This document shows positions 54,031 through 62,822 of a stretch of DNA of 64,000 bases, one piece after another (position 1 is the first letter of the stretch; each line of letters starts with the position of its first letter). The notes under the pieces were generated by a model. That model did no database searches and was not told the DNA's origin. It saw only the letters and a program-made list of their open reading frames with translations. A program made the position numbers and the translations under genes. The DNA lies in contig CACNCB010000001.1 of assembly GCA_902618695.1 (NCBI GenBank), positions 186,001-250,000 of the forward strand. Direction: 5' to 3'. The DNA comes from an uncultured Pelagibacteraceae bacterium. GTDB taxonomy: Bacteria > Pseudomonadota > Alphaproteobacteria > Pelagibacterales > Pelagibacteraceae.

Positions 54031-55527
54031 ATGTCTGAATTAGCTTTACCAAAAATTGATAACTCTATTTTAAATAGAAAAAGTGAGATAGTAAAAAATC
54101 TCTCAAAATTAACAGATAAAGAAAATGTTCTAAGTGAAGCTGACGAATTGAGACCTTATGAAACTGATGCTCTGTCAGTTTACACGCAAACACCTTTAGC
54201 AGTAGTACTTCCAGAAAATACTGATGAGGTAAGTGAGATATTAAAATATTGTTATAGTGAAAACATTAAAGTTGTGCCCAGAGGTGCAGGTACAGGTTTA
54301 TCTGGGGGTGCATTACCCCTTCAAGATGCTATTCTTCTTGGTCTAGGAAAATTTAATAAAATATTAGAAATTGATTATGAAAATAAATGTGTAGTAACAC
54401 AGCCAGGAGTTACAAATCTAGGAATTACCCATGCAGTTGAACACAAAGGGTTTTATTATGCGCCAGATCCTTCTAGCCAGTTAGCATGTTCTATAGGTGG
54501 AAATGTTGCTGAAAATTCTGGTGGAGTTCATTCTTTAAAGTACGGAACGACTACAAACAATATTTTAGGTGTACAAATGGTTATGATGGATGGAACTATT
54601 TGTAGATTTGGAGGAAAATCTTTTGATCAAGAGGGATATGACCTTATGGGTCTAATTTGTGGATCAGAAGGTTTATTGGGAGTTGTCACTGAAGTCACAG
54701 TTAAAATTTTAAAAACACCTGAAGTGGTTAGAGCTGCTTTGATAGGTTTTCCATCAATTAAAGAGGGTGGAAATGCAGCTTCAGAAATTATTTCAAGTGG
54801 AATAGTTCCAGCAGGAATGGAAATAATGGATAAAGCTTTAATTGAGGCAACAGATAATTTTAGTAAAGCAGGATATCCAAGAGATGCGGAATTATTATTA
54901 ATAGTAGAACTTGATGGAACAGAATCAGAGGTTAATGAATTAATCAGAAAAGTAGAAGCTATCTGTAAAAAAAATAATTGTTCTAGTCTTAAACTAAGCA
55001 ATAGTGAGAAAGAAAGATTTTCTTTCTGGGCTGGAAGAAAAGCTGCTTTCCCAGCTTGTGGAGCTATGGCCCCTGATTATTATTGTATGGATGGATCTAT
55101 TCCAAGAGGTAAGCTTGCTGAAGCATTACTAGAAATTAAAAAATTGTCAGAAAAATATGAATTACCGGTTGCAAATTGTTTTCATGCAGGTGATGGAAAT
55201 TTACATCCACTTATTATGTTTGATGGAAATGATAAAGAACAACTCAGAAAAACTGAGGAGTTTGGTTCCGAGATATTAAAAACATGTGTAAGACTTGGTG
55301 GAGTGATTACAGGTGAACATGGTGTTGGTATAGAAAAAAGAGAACTTATGTGTGAAATGTTTAATGATAACGATATACAACAACAACTGAGTATTAAAAA
55401 GTCATTAGACGAAAAAAATCTATTAAATCCTGGAAAAGTTTATCCTATACTTAGAAAATGTGCAGAGGAAGGAAGGGTTCATGTCCACAAAAATAAAGAT
55501 AAATTCCCAGATCTTCCAAGATTCTAA
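54031..55527 (+). CDS. glcD: Glycolate oxidase subunit GlcD
   Basis: 498 residues, FAD-binding PCMH fold. VVPRGAGTGLSGGALP and SSQLACSIGGNVAENSGGVHSLKYG are the FAD motifs; NCFHAGDGNLHPLIMF and GGVITGEHGVGIEKR form the substrate/FAD site. Oxidises glycolate to glyoxylate at the membrane with GlcE and GlcF. Overlaps glcE by 47 bases. Confidence 0.95.
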   Translation: MSELALPKIDNSILNRKSEIVKNLSKLTDKENVLSEADELRPYETDALSVYTQTPLAVVLPENTDEVSEILKYCYSENIKVVPRGAGTGLSGGALPLQDAILLGLGKFNKILEIDYENKCVVTQPGVTNLGITHAVEHKGFYYAPDPSSQLACSIGGNVAENSGGVHSLKYGTTTNNILGVQMVMMDGTICRFGGKSFDQEGYDLMGLICGSEGLLGVVTEVTVKILKTPEVVRAALIGFPSIKEGGNAASEIISSGIVPAGMEIMDKALIEATDNFSKAGYPRDAELLLIVELDGTESEVNELIRKVEAICKKNNCSSLKLSNSEKERFSFWAGRKAAFPACGAMAPDYYCMDGSIPRGKLAEALLEIKKLSEKYELPVANCFHAGDGNLHPLIMFDGNDKEQLRKTEEFGSEILKTCVRLGGVITGEHGVGIEKRELMCEMFNDNDIQQQLSIKKSLDEKNLLNPGKVYPILRKCAEEGRVHVHKNKDKFPDLPRF

Positions 55528-56761
55528 TAACATCTATTATCCTAAAGATGAGGTTGAAGTTTCAGATTTAATTCGGGAACTATACAAAAAAGACTCTCCA
55601 ACTGAAATTATTGGTAATAACTCAAAAAGCTTTATTGGAAATAAAACTCAATCGGCTAACACTACATCTTTGTCTAAAATTTCTGGTATTGTCGATTATA
55701 GACCTGAAGAGTTGTATATTAAAGTAAAAGCCTGCACACCAATTAATGAAATTGAAAAGGTCTTAAGTGAAAATAGTCAGGAGCTAGCATTTGAACCAAT
55801 AGATTTCGGGTATATTAAAGATGGCAAATCAAATAAAGGAACAATAGCAGGATACTTATCATGTAATTATGCAGGTTCACGAAGATTTAAAGTTGGAAGT
55901 GTACGAGATCATGTCCTAGGTTTTAAGGGAGTTAATGGAAAAGGAGATATAATTAAATCAGGAGGTACTGTCGTTAAAAATGTTACGGGTTATGATTTAT
56001 CGAAACTTATAGCTGGTTCATTTGGTACACTTGTTGCTTTGACTGAAATTACATTAAAGGTACTACCAAAGAAAGACTCTTCTAAAACTGTAATAATTTA
56101 TCCTAATAATTTTGAACAAATTTATGATTTGTTTAATAAATTATCTAGTTCAAGTAGTGAAATTTCTGGTGCTGTCTTTATTCCAGAGCAATCAAATGAT
56201 AAAGAATTTTCAGATAAAAGAAATAATGTTTTTAAGTTTAATGATCTTAAATCAAAAGTTTCGTTTGTGGCATTTAGAGTTGAGGGGGATAAAATTTCAA
56301 TTGAGGAAAAAATTAATAATTTAAAAAAAGAACTTGAATTAAACAATTCAGATATTTCTATTCTTGATGTCTATCAATCAGAACCATTTTGGGAAAAAAT
56401 AAATAATTTAGAGGTATTCGAAAAGACCGAACACAATTTAATACGAATGGTGATACCGCCAGGGAATGGTTCAAAATTATGCAAATATTTGGAAAATAAC
56501 CATAATTATTTTATTGATTGGTGTGGGTCGTTATTCTGGATTGAAGTTAATAGTAAAAAAGAGGAAAAGATTAAAGATTTAAAAAAAATGGCAAACGATT
56601 TTGGAGGTTATTTGACAGTAATTAAAACTTCATCCGAATATGATTATGGTGAACCTATTTTTACCGTTGATAAAGTACGTTTGATGATTTCTGAAAAAGT
56701 AAAACAAAGTTTTGATCCAAAAAGAATTTTAAACCCAGGTAAAATGTATAGAGGTGTTTAA
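55481..56761 (+). CDS. glcE: Glycolate oxidase subunit GlcE
   Basis: 426 residues, a second, shorter FAD/PCMH protein without the C-terminal substrate cap. IIGNNSKSFIGNK and KGTIAGYLSCNYAGSRRFKVGSVRDHVLG are the FAD motifs, VVKNVTGYDLSKLIAGSFGTLVALTEI the signature. Starts at ATG 55481, after AGGAAGG; an earlier GTG at 55460 is in frame but less likely. Overlaps glcD and shares one base with glcF. Confidence 0.93.
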   Translation: MSTKIKINSQIFQDSNNIYYPKDEVEVSDLIRELYKKDSPTEIIGNNSKSFIGNKTQSANTTSLSKISGIVDYRPEELYIKVKACTPINEIEKVLSENSQELAFEPIDFGYIKDGKSNKGTIAGYLSCNYAGSRRFKVGSVRDHVLGFKGVNGKGDIIKSGGTVVKNVTGYDLSKLIAGSFGTLVALTEITLKVLPKKDSSKTVIIYPNNFEQIYDLFNKLSSSSSEISGAVFIPEQSNDKEFSDKRNNVFKFNDLKSKVSFVAFRVEGDKISIEEKINNLKKELELNNSDISILDVYQSEPFWEKINNLEVFEKTEHNLIRMVIPPGNGSKLCKYLENNHNYFIDWCGSLFWIEVNSKKEEKIKDLKKMANDFGGYLTVIKTSSEYDYGEPIFTVDKVRLMISEKVKQSFDPKRILNPGKMYRGV

Positions 56762-58050
56762 TGCAAACAAAATTTACTGAAGAACAGCTTAGAGATCCAG
56801 ACAATTTTGCAAACGAAAAAGTTTTTAAAAAATGTGTGCATTGTGGAATGTGTAATGCCACATGCCCTACTCACCAACTTTTGGGTGATGAGCTAGATGG
56901 ACCTAGAGGACGTATCTATCTCATTAAAGATATGTTAGAAAATAATCGGAAGCCAACTGAAAAAGTAGTAAAGCATATCGATCGATGTCTCTCATGTTAT
57001 AGTTGTATGACGACTTGCCCAGCTGGTGTAAATTATATGCACATAATTGACCATGGAAAAAAATATATTGAAAAAAATTATCAAAGATCTTTCTTTGATA
57101 AGTTAATAAGATATTTTTTATCTATCACTCTTCCAAATACAAAAGTTTTTAGATTATCAAGTTTATTAGTAAAATTATCGAAGCCATTTAAATTCTTAAT
57201 GCCTTCAAAAATTAAGGACATGATTGAGTTAATGCCTACAAAATTTCCTAAAAAAAGCTTACCAATTAAAGAAGTTTACAAATCCTCTACTAAAAAGAGA
57301 ATTGCTAGAGTTGCTCTTTTAACAGGATGTGTACAAAAAGAAATATCTCCTCAAATTAATGAGGCAACAATAAGACTATTAAACAGACACGGTGTAGAAG
57401 TAGTTGTTCCAAAAAAAATTCGTTGCTGTGGATCTTTAAATCATCATCTTGGAAAAGAAGAAGATGCACACCAAGATTTTAAAATCAATATAAATACTTG
57501 GTATGAAGAGCATCAAAAAGGAAATTTAGATGCAATTTTATCTAACACATCAGGTTGTGGTACAACAATGAAAGATTATGGATTTATTTTTCGTGAAGAC
57601 AAAGAATTAAGTAAAAAAGCAAAAGTAATATCAGAACTTACAAAAGATATATCGGAATATATATTTGAAAGTTTAAAACTTGATATTAAAGATAAAGATA
57701 AAAAATATAAAGTAGCTTATCACTCTGCGTGTTCAATGCAGCATGGTCAAAAAGTTCATTCTCAGCCTGTTTCGTTACTTGAGAAAACTAACAATGAAAT
57801 TATGGAAATTCCTGAAGGACATATATGTTGTGGATCAGCTGGTACTTACAACATATTGCAATCAAAAATTGCAAAACAATTATTGAAGAAAAAAGTAAAT
57901 AATATTGAAAGTTTAAATCCAGATTTTATTTCTACTGGAAATATTGGTTGTATTACCCAAATCGCTCATGGTACTAAAGTTCCAATATTACATACAATTG
58001 AAGTTTTAGATTGGTACACAGGTGGACCAAAACCTGAAATTCTAAAATAG
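56761..58050 (+). CDS. glcF: Glycolate oxidase iron-sulfur subunit GlcF
   Basis: 429 residues. Two 4Fe4S sites: CVHCGMCNATCP (about 27-38) and CLSCYSCMTTCP (about 77-88). Then two CCG domains: IRCCGSLNHH and HICCGSAGTY with the paired Cys-rich motifs. It passes electrons from GlcDE to the quinone pool. Five bases before the next dehydrogenase gene. Confidence 0.95.
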   Translation: MQTKFTEEQLRDPDNFANEKVFKKCVHCGMCNATCPTHQLLGDELDGPRGRIYLIKDMLENNRKPTEKVVKHIDRCLSCYSCMTTCPAGVNYMHIIDHGKKYIEKNYQRSFFDKLIRYFLSITLPNTKVFRLSSLLVKLSKPFKFLMPSKIKDMIELMPTKFPKKSLPIKEVYKSSTKKRIARVALLTGCVQKEISPQINEATIRLLNRHGVEVVVPKKIRCCGSLNHHLGKEEDAHQDFKININTWYEEHQKGNLDAILSNTSGCGTTMKDYGFIFREDKELSKKAKVISELTKDISEYIFESLKLDIKDKDKKYKVAYHSACSMQHGQKVHSQPVSLLEKTNNEIMEIPEGHICCGSAGTYNILQSKIAKQLLKKKVNNIESLNPDFISTGNIGCITQIAHGTKVPILHTIEVLDWYTGGPKPEILK

Positions 58051-58055
58051 AAATT

Positions 58056-59009
58056 ATGAAAAAAGTTTTAATTACAAGACGCTTGATAAGAGAAAGTGAA
58101 GACAAAGCATCTAAGTTATTTGATGCTAAATTTAATACTAATGATGAACTTTATTCACAAAAAAAAATTATTGAAATGAGTCAAGGATTTGATGGCATAT
58201 TATCATCACTAACTGAAAAATTAGATGCAGAAACAATCAATCAATTACCAGATACAATTAAAATAATTTCTAATTTTGCAGTAGGATTTGGAAACATTGA
58301 TTTAGAAGCAGCAAAGAATAGAGGTATAGCAGTAACAAATACACCAGAAGTTTTATCAGATGCTACAGCAGAGATTGGAATTTTATTAATTTTAGGAGCA
58401 TGCAGAAGAGCTTCAGAAGGAATAGAGTCTGCAAAAGAAGGTGGATGGAAATGGTCTGCTGATTATTTAATTGGAAAACAATTAACAGGAACAAGATTGG
58501 GAATTTTAGGTATGGGTCGTATTGGCCAAAAGATTGCAAAAATTGCAAAATCTTTGGGTATGTTTATTCATTATCATAATCGTTCAAAATTAAGTGAGGA
58601 TAAAGAGCAAGGTGCAACTTATCATGATAACATAAAGAGTCTTTTTTCAGTTTCAGATGTTTTATCAATTTGTTGTCCAGCAACTAAAGAAACAGAGAAC
58701 TTAATAAATGCAGAGACTGTTGAGTATTTCCCCAAAGGTGCCGTGATAACCAATGTTGCTAGAGGCGATATAGTTGATGATGAAGCTTTAATTGATGCAT
58801 TGAATAGAAGAAAAATTTATGCAGCAGGATTAGATGTTTATAAAAATGAACCAAATTTAAATCCTGGTTATTTAAAAATCCCAAGTGCTTTTGTTTTACC
58901 TCATCTTGGGAGTGCAACAAAAGATACAAGAATTGCAATGGGAAATTTAGCAATTGATAATATAGATGAGTTTTTTAGAACTGGAAACTGTACCAATAAA
59001 GTAAATTAA
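58056..59009 (+). CDS. D-2-hydroxyacid dehydrogenase (glyoxylate/hydroxypyruvate reductase type)
   Basis: 317 residues. LGMGRIGQKIAKIAKSLGM is the NAD(P) site, VGFGNIDLEAAKNRGIAVTNTPEV the substrate loop, NVARGDIVDDEALIDAL with Arg, and LPHLGSATKDTR with the catalytic His. GhrB/GyaR-like: reduces glyoxylate to glycolate or hydroxypyruvate to glycerate. Follows glcF directly, so it could return excess glyoxylate. Confidence 0.9.
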   Translation: MKKVLITRRLIRESEDKASKLFDAKFNTNDELYSQKKIIEMSQGFDGILSSLTEKLDAETINQLPDTIKIISNFAVGFGNIDLEAAKNRGIAVTNTPEVLSDATAEIGILLILGACRRASEGIESAKEGGWKWSADYLIGKQLTGTRLGILGMGRIGQKIAKIAKSLGMFIHYHNRSKLSEDKEQGATYHDNIKSLFSVSDVLSICCPATKETENLINAETVEYFPKGAVITNVARGDIVDDEALIDALNRRKIYAAGLDVYKNEPNLNPGYLKIPSAFVLPHLGSATKDTRIAMGNLAIDNIDEFFRTGNCTNKVN

Positions 59010-59010
59010 A

Positions 59011-59925
59011 ATGTCTCAATTGATAGCTTTCATCGGTGTTGGCAACATGGGTTGTCCAATGGCTGAAAATTTAATGAAGGCAGGTAAATCAATAAAAGTT
59101 TTTGATGTTTCAAAAAAAATGCTTGAGATTGCAAGAAATAAAAATCTTGAAACAAGTGAAAATTTAGATGATTTAATTACAGCTGATGTTGAAACGGTAA
59201 TAACTATGCTTCCAGAAGGTAAGCATTCTAAGGATGTTTATTTAGGAGAAAGCGGAATAATAAATAAAGTTTCAAAAAAATGTTTGTTAATTGATTGTTC
59301 AACAATTGATATTAAAACTTCTGTTGAAATTGGAAAAAAAGCTTCAGAAAAAGGGATAGAAATGATTGATGCTCCCGTTAGTGGTGGAGTAATGGGAGCA
59401 CAAAAAGCAACTTTAAATATAATGGTTGGTGGATCAAAAGAAGCATATGAAAAAACGCTTCCTCTATTAAAAATTATGGGAAAAAATATATTTCATGCAG
59501 GTGATTTAGGCAGCGGAAATGGTGCAAAAATTTGTAACAATATGGCCTTAGGAATTGCAATGATAGCTGCCTCAGAGTCGTTAATGCTAGCAAAAAGATT
59601 AAACATCGATGTTAAAAAAGTTCATGAAATTATGAAAAATGCATCAGGTAACAGCTGGCCAATTTCTGTTTATCCACCTTTGCCAGGTTTAATTGATGGA
59701 ACACCTTCAAATAATAATTATCGTCCAGGTTTTTCTGCAGGAATGATGAATAAAGATCTTAAACTTGCAAATGATTGTGCGAAAAGTGTAAATGCCGAAA
59801 CACCATTAGGAAAAATGGCTTTAGAAATTTATGATCAATTTTGCAAAGAAGGAAATGATACAAAAGATTTTTCAGCGATTTCTAAAGTTATAGGTGGAAA
59901 TGCTTGGGATTATCCAATTGATTAA
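59011..59925 (+). CDS. 3-hydroxyisobutyrate / tartronate-semialdehyde reductase family dehydrogenase
   Basis: 304 residues, beta-hydroxyacid dehydrogenase. AFIGVGNMGCPMAENLMKAG is the Rossmann loop, DAPVSGGVMGAQKATLNIMVGG the substrate site, GAKICNNMALGI the catalytic Lys region. VYPPLPGLIDGTPSNNNYRPGF resembles 3-hydroxyisobutyrate dehydrogenase; location by glyoxylate genes would suit tartronate semialdehyde reduction. Both remain possible. One base after the preceding gene. Confidence 0.87.
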   Translation: MSQLIAFIGVGNMGCPMAENLMKAGKSIKVFDVSKKMLEIARNKNLETSENLDDLITADVETVITMLPEGKHSKDVYLGESGIINKVSKKCLLIDCSTIDIKTSVEIGKKASEKGIEMIDAPVSGGVMGAQKATLNIMVGGSKEAYEKTLPLLKIMGKNIFHAGDLGSGNGAKICNNMALGIAMIAASESLMLAKRLNIDVKKVHEIMKNASGNSWPISVYPPLPGLIDGTPSNNNYRPGFSAGMMNKDLKLANDCAKSVNAETPLGKMALEIYDQFCKEGNDTKDFSAISKVIGGNAWDYPID

Positions 59926-59934
59926 TTAAATTTA

Positions 59935-60006
59935 TTGAAGGCCATTCCTCTTAAAAGATACGCAGATGTTGAAGAAATTGCGCCAGCAGTATTGTTTCTA
60001 GCAACT
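59935..60006 (+). pseudogene. Remnant of an SDR dehydrogenase gene (C-terminal fragment)
   Basis: In the 216-base gap between the beta-hydroxyacid dehydrogenase and the alcohol dehydrogenase, bases 59941-60003 read AIPLKRYADVEEIAPAVLFLA, the near-universal SDR C-terminal motif (PLxRxxxPEEIAxxVxFLAS). It lacks the final loop and all upstream domains, and the frame then runs on without likeness. A gene fossil of 20-odd codons, left by deletion. Confidence 0.75.
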
Positions 60007-60082
60007 CTAAAATATAGTTTTAAAAGGGATCTCTTCTACTTTGAGTTGAATTTATTAAATATTTGAAAGTTTAAAAGTGGCA

Positions 60083-60111
60083 TTGACTCCTGATCCGATT
60101 AATTTTTTAAT
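60083..60111 (+). promoter_or_regulatory. Candidate sigma-70 promoter of the alcohol dehydrogenase / ABC operon
   Basis: TTGACT at 60083-60088 and TTTAAT at 60106-60111, 17 bases apart, each one base off consensus. The ATG of the alcohol dehydrogenase is 30 bases after the -10, with GGGAGAG as its ribosome site. The rest of the window is so AT-rich that -10-like sites are common; the -35 and spacing make this one better than chance. Confidence 0.45.
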
Positions 60112-60141
60112 GATGTTTTAAATTTAATGGGAGAGTAAACT

Positions 60142-61203
60142 ATGAAAGCACAGGTTTTACATAAGTATGACCCAGAGATGAAAGAAAAAGTTTGGGTCAC
60201 AGGTGAAGAGTTACCAAATCCAAAAATAGAGAAAGCCAGCGATGTGATTGTTAAAATTGGAGCTGCAGGTGTTTGTAGAACTGATTTACATATTATAGAA
60301 GGTGTGTGGAAACATATTCAAGACCCGGATGGAAAATTACTCCCTTGCGTTATGGGTCATGAAAATGCAGGCTGGATAGAAGATGTCGGAAAAGATGTAA
60401 CAGAATTTAAAAAAGGGGATCCAGTAATTTTGCACCCTTTAATTTCAGGAACAGATGGAACATGTTTAGATTGTAGAAGAGGTAATGATATGCATGCAGC
60501 AGCAGGTGCATTTCCTGGATTAAGTATCAAAGAAGGTGGATATTCAGAACTTTTAAAAACAAGTGTTAGAAACTTGATTAAATTGCCAAAAGTCTTAGCT
60601 CCAAAAGACGTGGCTCCTTTTTCTGATGCAGGCTTAACAGCTTATAGAGTTGTCAAAAAAGCAACAAGACACTTACTTCCCGGTCAAAGTTGTGTGGTGA
60701 TAGGTGCTGGAGGTTTAGGTCATATCGCAATTCAATGTTTAAAAGCAATGTGTGCAGCAGATATTATTATCGTTGAAAAATCTGAAAAAGCATTAAAACA
60801 TGCTATGGAACTCGGAGGAGATCATGGAGTAATTATTGATGGAAACGAGGTTGAAAAAGTTAAGGAAATAACAAAAGGTGTTGGCGCAGAAGCAGTTATA
60901 GATTTTGTAGGAGAAAAAGGTTCAACATCAATGGGTCTTAATATGACCGCTAATGGTGGTTTCTTTTACATAGTTGGATACGGTGAGGAAATAAAAATAC
61001 TTGCTGTTGATGTAATTATATCTGAAAGAAACATAATTGGAAATTTAGTAGGAACGTGGTCTGAATTATATGAATTAATGGAGTTAGCTGACAGAGGAAA
61101 GGTTAAGTTGTCCATGCAAGAATATAAATTAGACGATGCTAACAAAGCGCTACATGATCTAAATGATGGAAAAGTCAAAGGTCGTGCAGTGTTAGTTCCA
61201 TAA
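60142..61203 (+). CDS. Zinc-dependent alcohol dehydrogenase family protein
   Basis: 353 residues, MDR fold. GAAGVCRTDLHIIEGVW (Cys, Asp) and LPCVMGHENAGWIEDVG (HE) supply the catalytic zinc; VIGAGGLGHIAIQCLKA is the NAD site. The structural-zinc lobe has only DGTCLDCRRGNDMHA: two of four Cys remain. Heads an operon with the ABC importer, 23 bases before the binding protein. Probably oxidises an alcohol or sugar alcohol brought in by it. Confidence 0.87.
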   Translation: MKAQVLHKYDPEMKEKVWVTGEELPNPKIEKASDVIVKIGAAGVCRTDLHIIEGVWKHIQDPDGKLLPCVMGHENAGWIEDVGKDVTEFKKGDPVILHPLISGTDGTCLDCRRGNDMHAAAGAFPGLSIKEGGYSELLKTSVRNLIKLPKVLAPKDVAPFSDAGLTAYRVVKKATRHLLPGQSCVVIGAGGLGHIAIQCLKAMCAADIIIVEKSEKALKHAMELGGDHGVIIDGNEVEKVKEITKGVGAEAVIDFVGEKGSTSMGLNMTANGGFFYIVGYGEEIKILAVDVIISERNIIGNLVGTWSELYELMELADRGKVKLSMQEYKLDDANKALHDLNDGKVKGRAVLVP

Positions 61204-61226
61204 ATAACAAAAGAGAGGAAAGGAAG

Positions 61227-62762
61227 ATGAAGACAATAAAAACTTGCGTAACTGCTCTTATATCAGCTTTGTTGGTATTTAGTCCAGTTGCGTATGCAGA
61301 TAAGTGGAGCGATCAGTTTCCACATATCAAGGCTACTGGAGATATTCCAGGCGAGTGTTCTTACGAGTCTATGTCTAAGAAAAATTACAAAGGTAAGACA
61401 CTTAAAATAAATACACATGCTGTTCCAGTTATGGGAGAGCCAACAGCTTTACATGCTGAGCAATTTGCTAAACTTACAGGAGCAAAAGTTGATGTAACAC
61501 ATACACCTGCTGGTGATTTGTATGCAAAAGCTATGGTTCCATTTCAAGCAGGTCAAGCTCCGTATGATATAGTTTTTGGATTTTCAAACTTTATTAATGA
61601 TTGGAAAAGATACTTAGAACCAGTCCCAAAAAAATATGTTGAGATGAAACAAATGCAAGACGTTACCCCATCTCACATTGGTATAGCATCTTGGGATGGT
61701 GTTATGTATCAGTTTCCAGTTGATGGTGACAGACACTATTTAAAATACAGAAAAGACGTAATTGACAATCCTAAGTATCAAAAAAAATACAAAGCTGATA
61801 CTGGCAAAGAGTTAAGAGTCCCGCAAACATGGAAAGAGTATGGAGAAATGGCTGCATACTTTAATGGTTGGGATTGGGACGGTGATGGCGAAAAAGAATA
61901 TGGATCTGCAGAGGTTATGAAAAAAGATGACTTGATGTATGCAGCTTTTTATTCAAGATCTGCCGCTTATTCAAAAAATCCTAAAACTCCAGGTGGTTTT
62001 TTCTTTGATTTAAAAACTATGAAACCATTAATTAACAATCCAGGTTTTGTGGAAGCTTTAACCGACTGGGTTGCAGCTACTAAATATGTTCCTCCAGGAG
62101 GAATAAACTTTGGTCTAGGTGATGAAATTGGATCATTTGGTGGAGGACAAACTTTGTTTAGTTTTTCATGGGATGATGCATTTGTTGCTGCTATGCAACC
62201 TGATAGCCCAATTAACAACAAAGTTGGTGCCGCTCAATTACCAGGCGCAATGAAAGTTTGGAATAGAACAACTAACTCTTGGGATGAAGGATTTAACCAA
62301 GCTCCTTTCTTCGTGTGGGGATGGGCAGTTGGCGTTGCTAAGAAAAGTAAAGAAAAAGAAATGGCTTTTGATTACTTATGTTTCTTTGCAAACGAAGCAA
62401 ATCACCAAGCCGACATAGGTATTGGTCGTTTCGGAGTTAACCCATTTAGAAATGATGACTTTAAAGCGGATGTTTGGACTCAAATTGGTTGGGATAAAGA
62501 TATTGCTCAATCATATGTTGATACCTTAGCTCAAATGGAGGAAAGTAAAAATAGAGTTTTTCCTTTAAGAGTTCCGGGTACATTTGAGTTTAACGCTGCA
62601 TTAGCTACAGCTGCAGCAAAAGCTTTAGCTGGACAGTTATCACCACAAGCTGCCTTAGACGAAGCTGCTAAGCAGTGGGAAGATATACTTAATAGAGTAG
62701 GAAAAGATAATGTAAGAAAAGCTTACTCTGTTGGTGTAGCAATGGAAGATAACAAGCTTTAA
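61227..62762 (+). CDS. ABC transporter substrate-binding protein (family 1, carbohydrate type)
   Basis: 511 residues, exported: signal peptide about 1-24 (ALISALLVFSPVAYA). Family 1 features: LKINTHAVPVMGEPTALHAEQFAKLTGAK-type beginning, and GRFGVNPFRNDDF near the C terminus. A DxDxDG loop (D216-G221, DWDGDG) may bind Ca2+. Strong GAGAGGAAAGGAAG ribosome site before the ATG. A hairpin follows the stop (62771-62797), as is usual for keeping binding protein in excess. Substrate: sugar, sugar alcohol or oligosaccharide, not determined. Confidence 0.9.
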   Translation: MKTIKTCVTALISALLVFSPVAYADKWSDQFPHIKATGDIPGECSYESMSKKNYKGKTLKINTHAVPVMGEPTALHAEQFAKLTGAKVDVTHTPAGDLYAKAMVPFQAGQAPYDIVFGFSNFINDWKRYLEPVPKKYVEMKQMQDVTPSHIGIASWDGVMYQFPVDGDRHYLKYRKDVIDNPKYQKKYKADTGKELRVPQTWKEYGEMAAYFNGWDWDGDGEKEYGSAEVMKKDDLMYAAFYSRSAAYSKNPKTPGGFFFDLKTMKPLINNPGFVEALTDWVAATKYVPPGGINFGLGDEIGSFGGGQTLFSFSWDDAFVAAMQPDSPINNKVGAAQLPGAMKVWNRTTNSWDEGFNQAPFFVWGWAVGVAKKSKEKEMAFDYLCFFANEANHQADIGIGRFGVNPFRNDDFKADVWTQIGWDKDIAQSYVDTLAQMEESKNRVFPLRVPGTFEFNAALATAAAKALAGQLSPQAALDEAAKQWEDILNRVGKDNVRKAYSVGVAMEDNKL

Positions 62763-62770
62763 AAAATACT

Positions 62771-62797
62771 TTGTGGCCGTCATAACGACGGCCACAA
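62771..62797 (+). promoter_or_regulatory. Intercistronic stem-loop after the substrate-binding protein gene
   Basis: TTGTGGCCGTC (62771-62781) pairs perfectly with GACGGCCACAA (62787-62797) around a 5-base loop, an 11-pair stem that stands out by GC content. It lies between the binding-protein stop and the permease ATG. No U-tract follows on the plus strand, so it is better explained as an mRNA stabiliser/attenuator than as a terminator; on the minus strand an A/T tract would follow but no minus-strand gene ends here. Confidence 0.85.
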
Positions 62798-62822
62798 CTA
62801 ACAAAATCCAAAAATTGCAATT

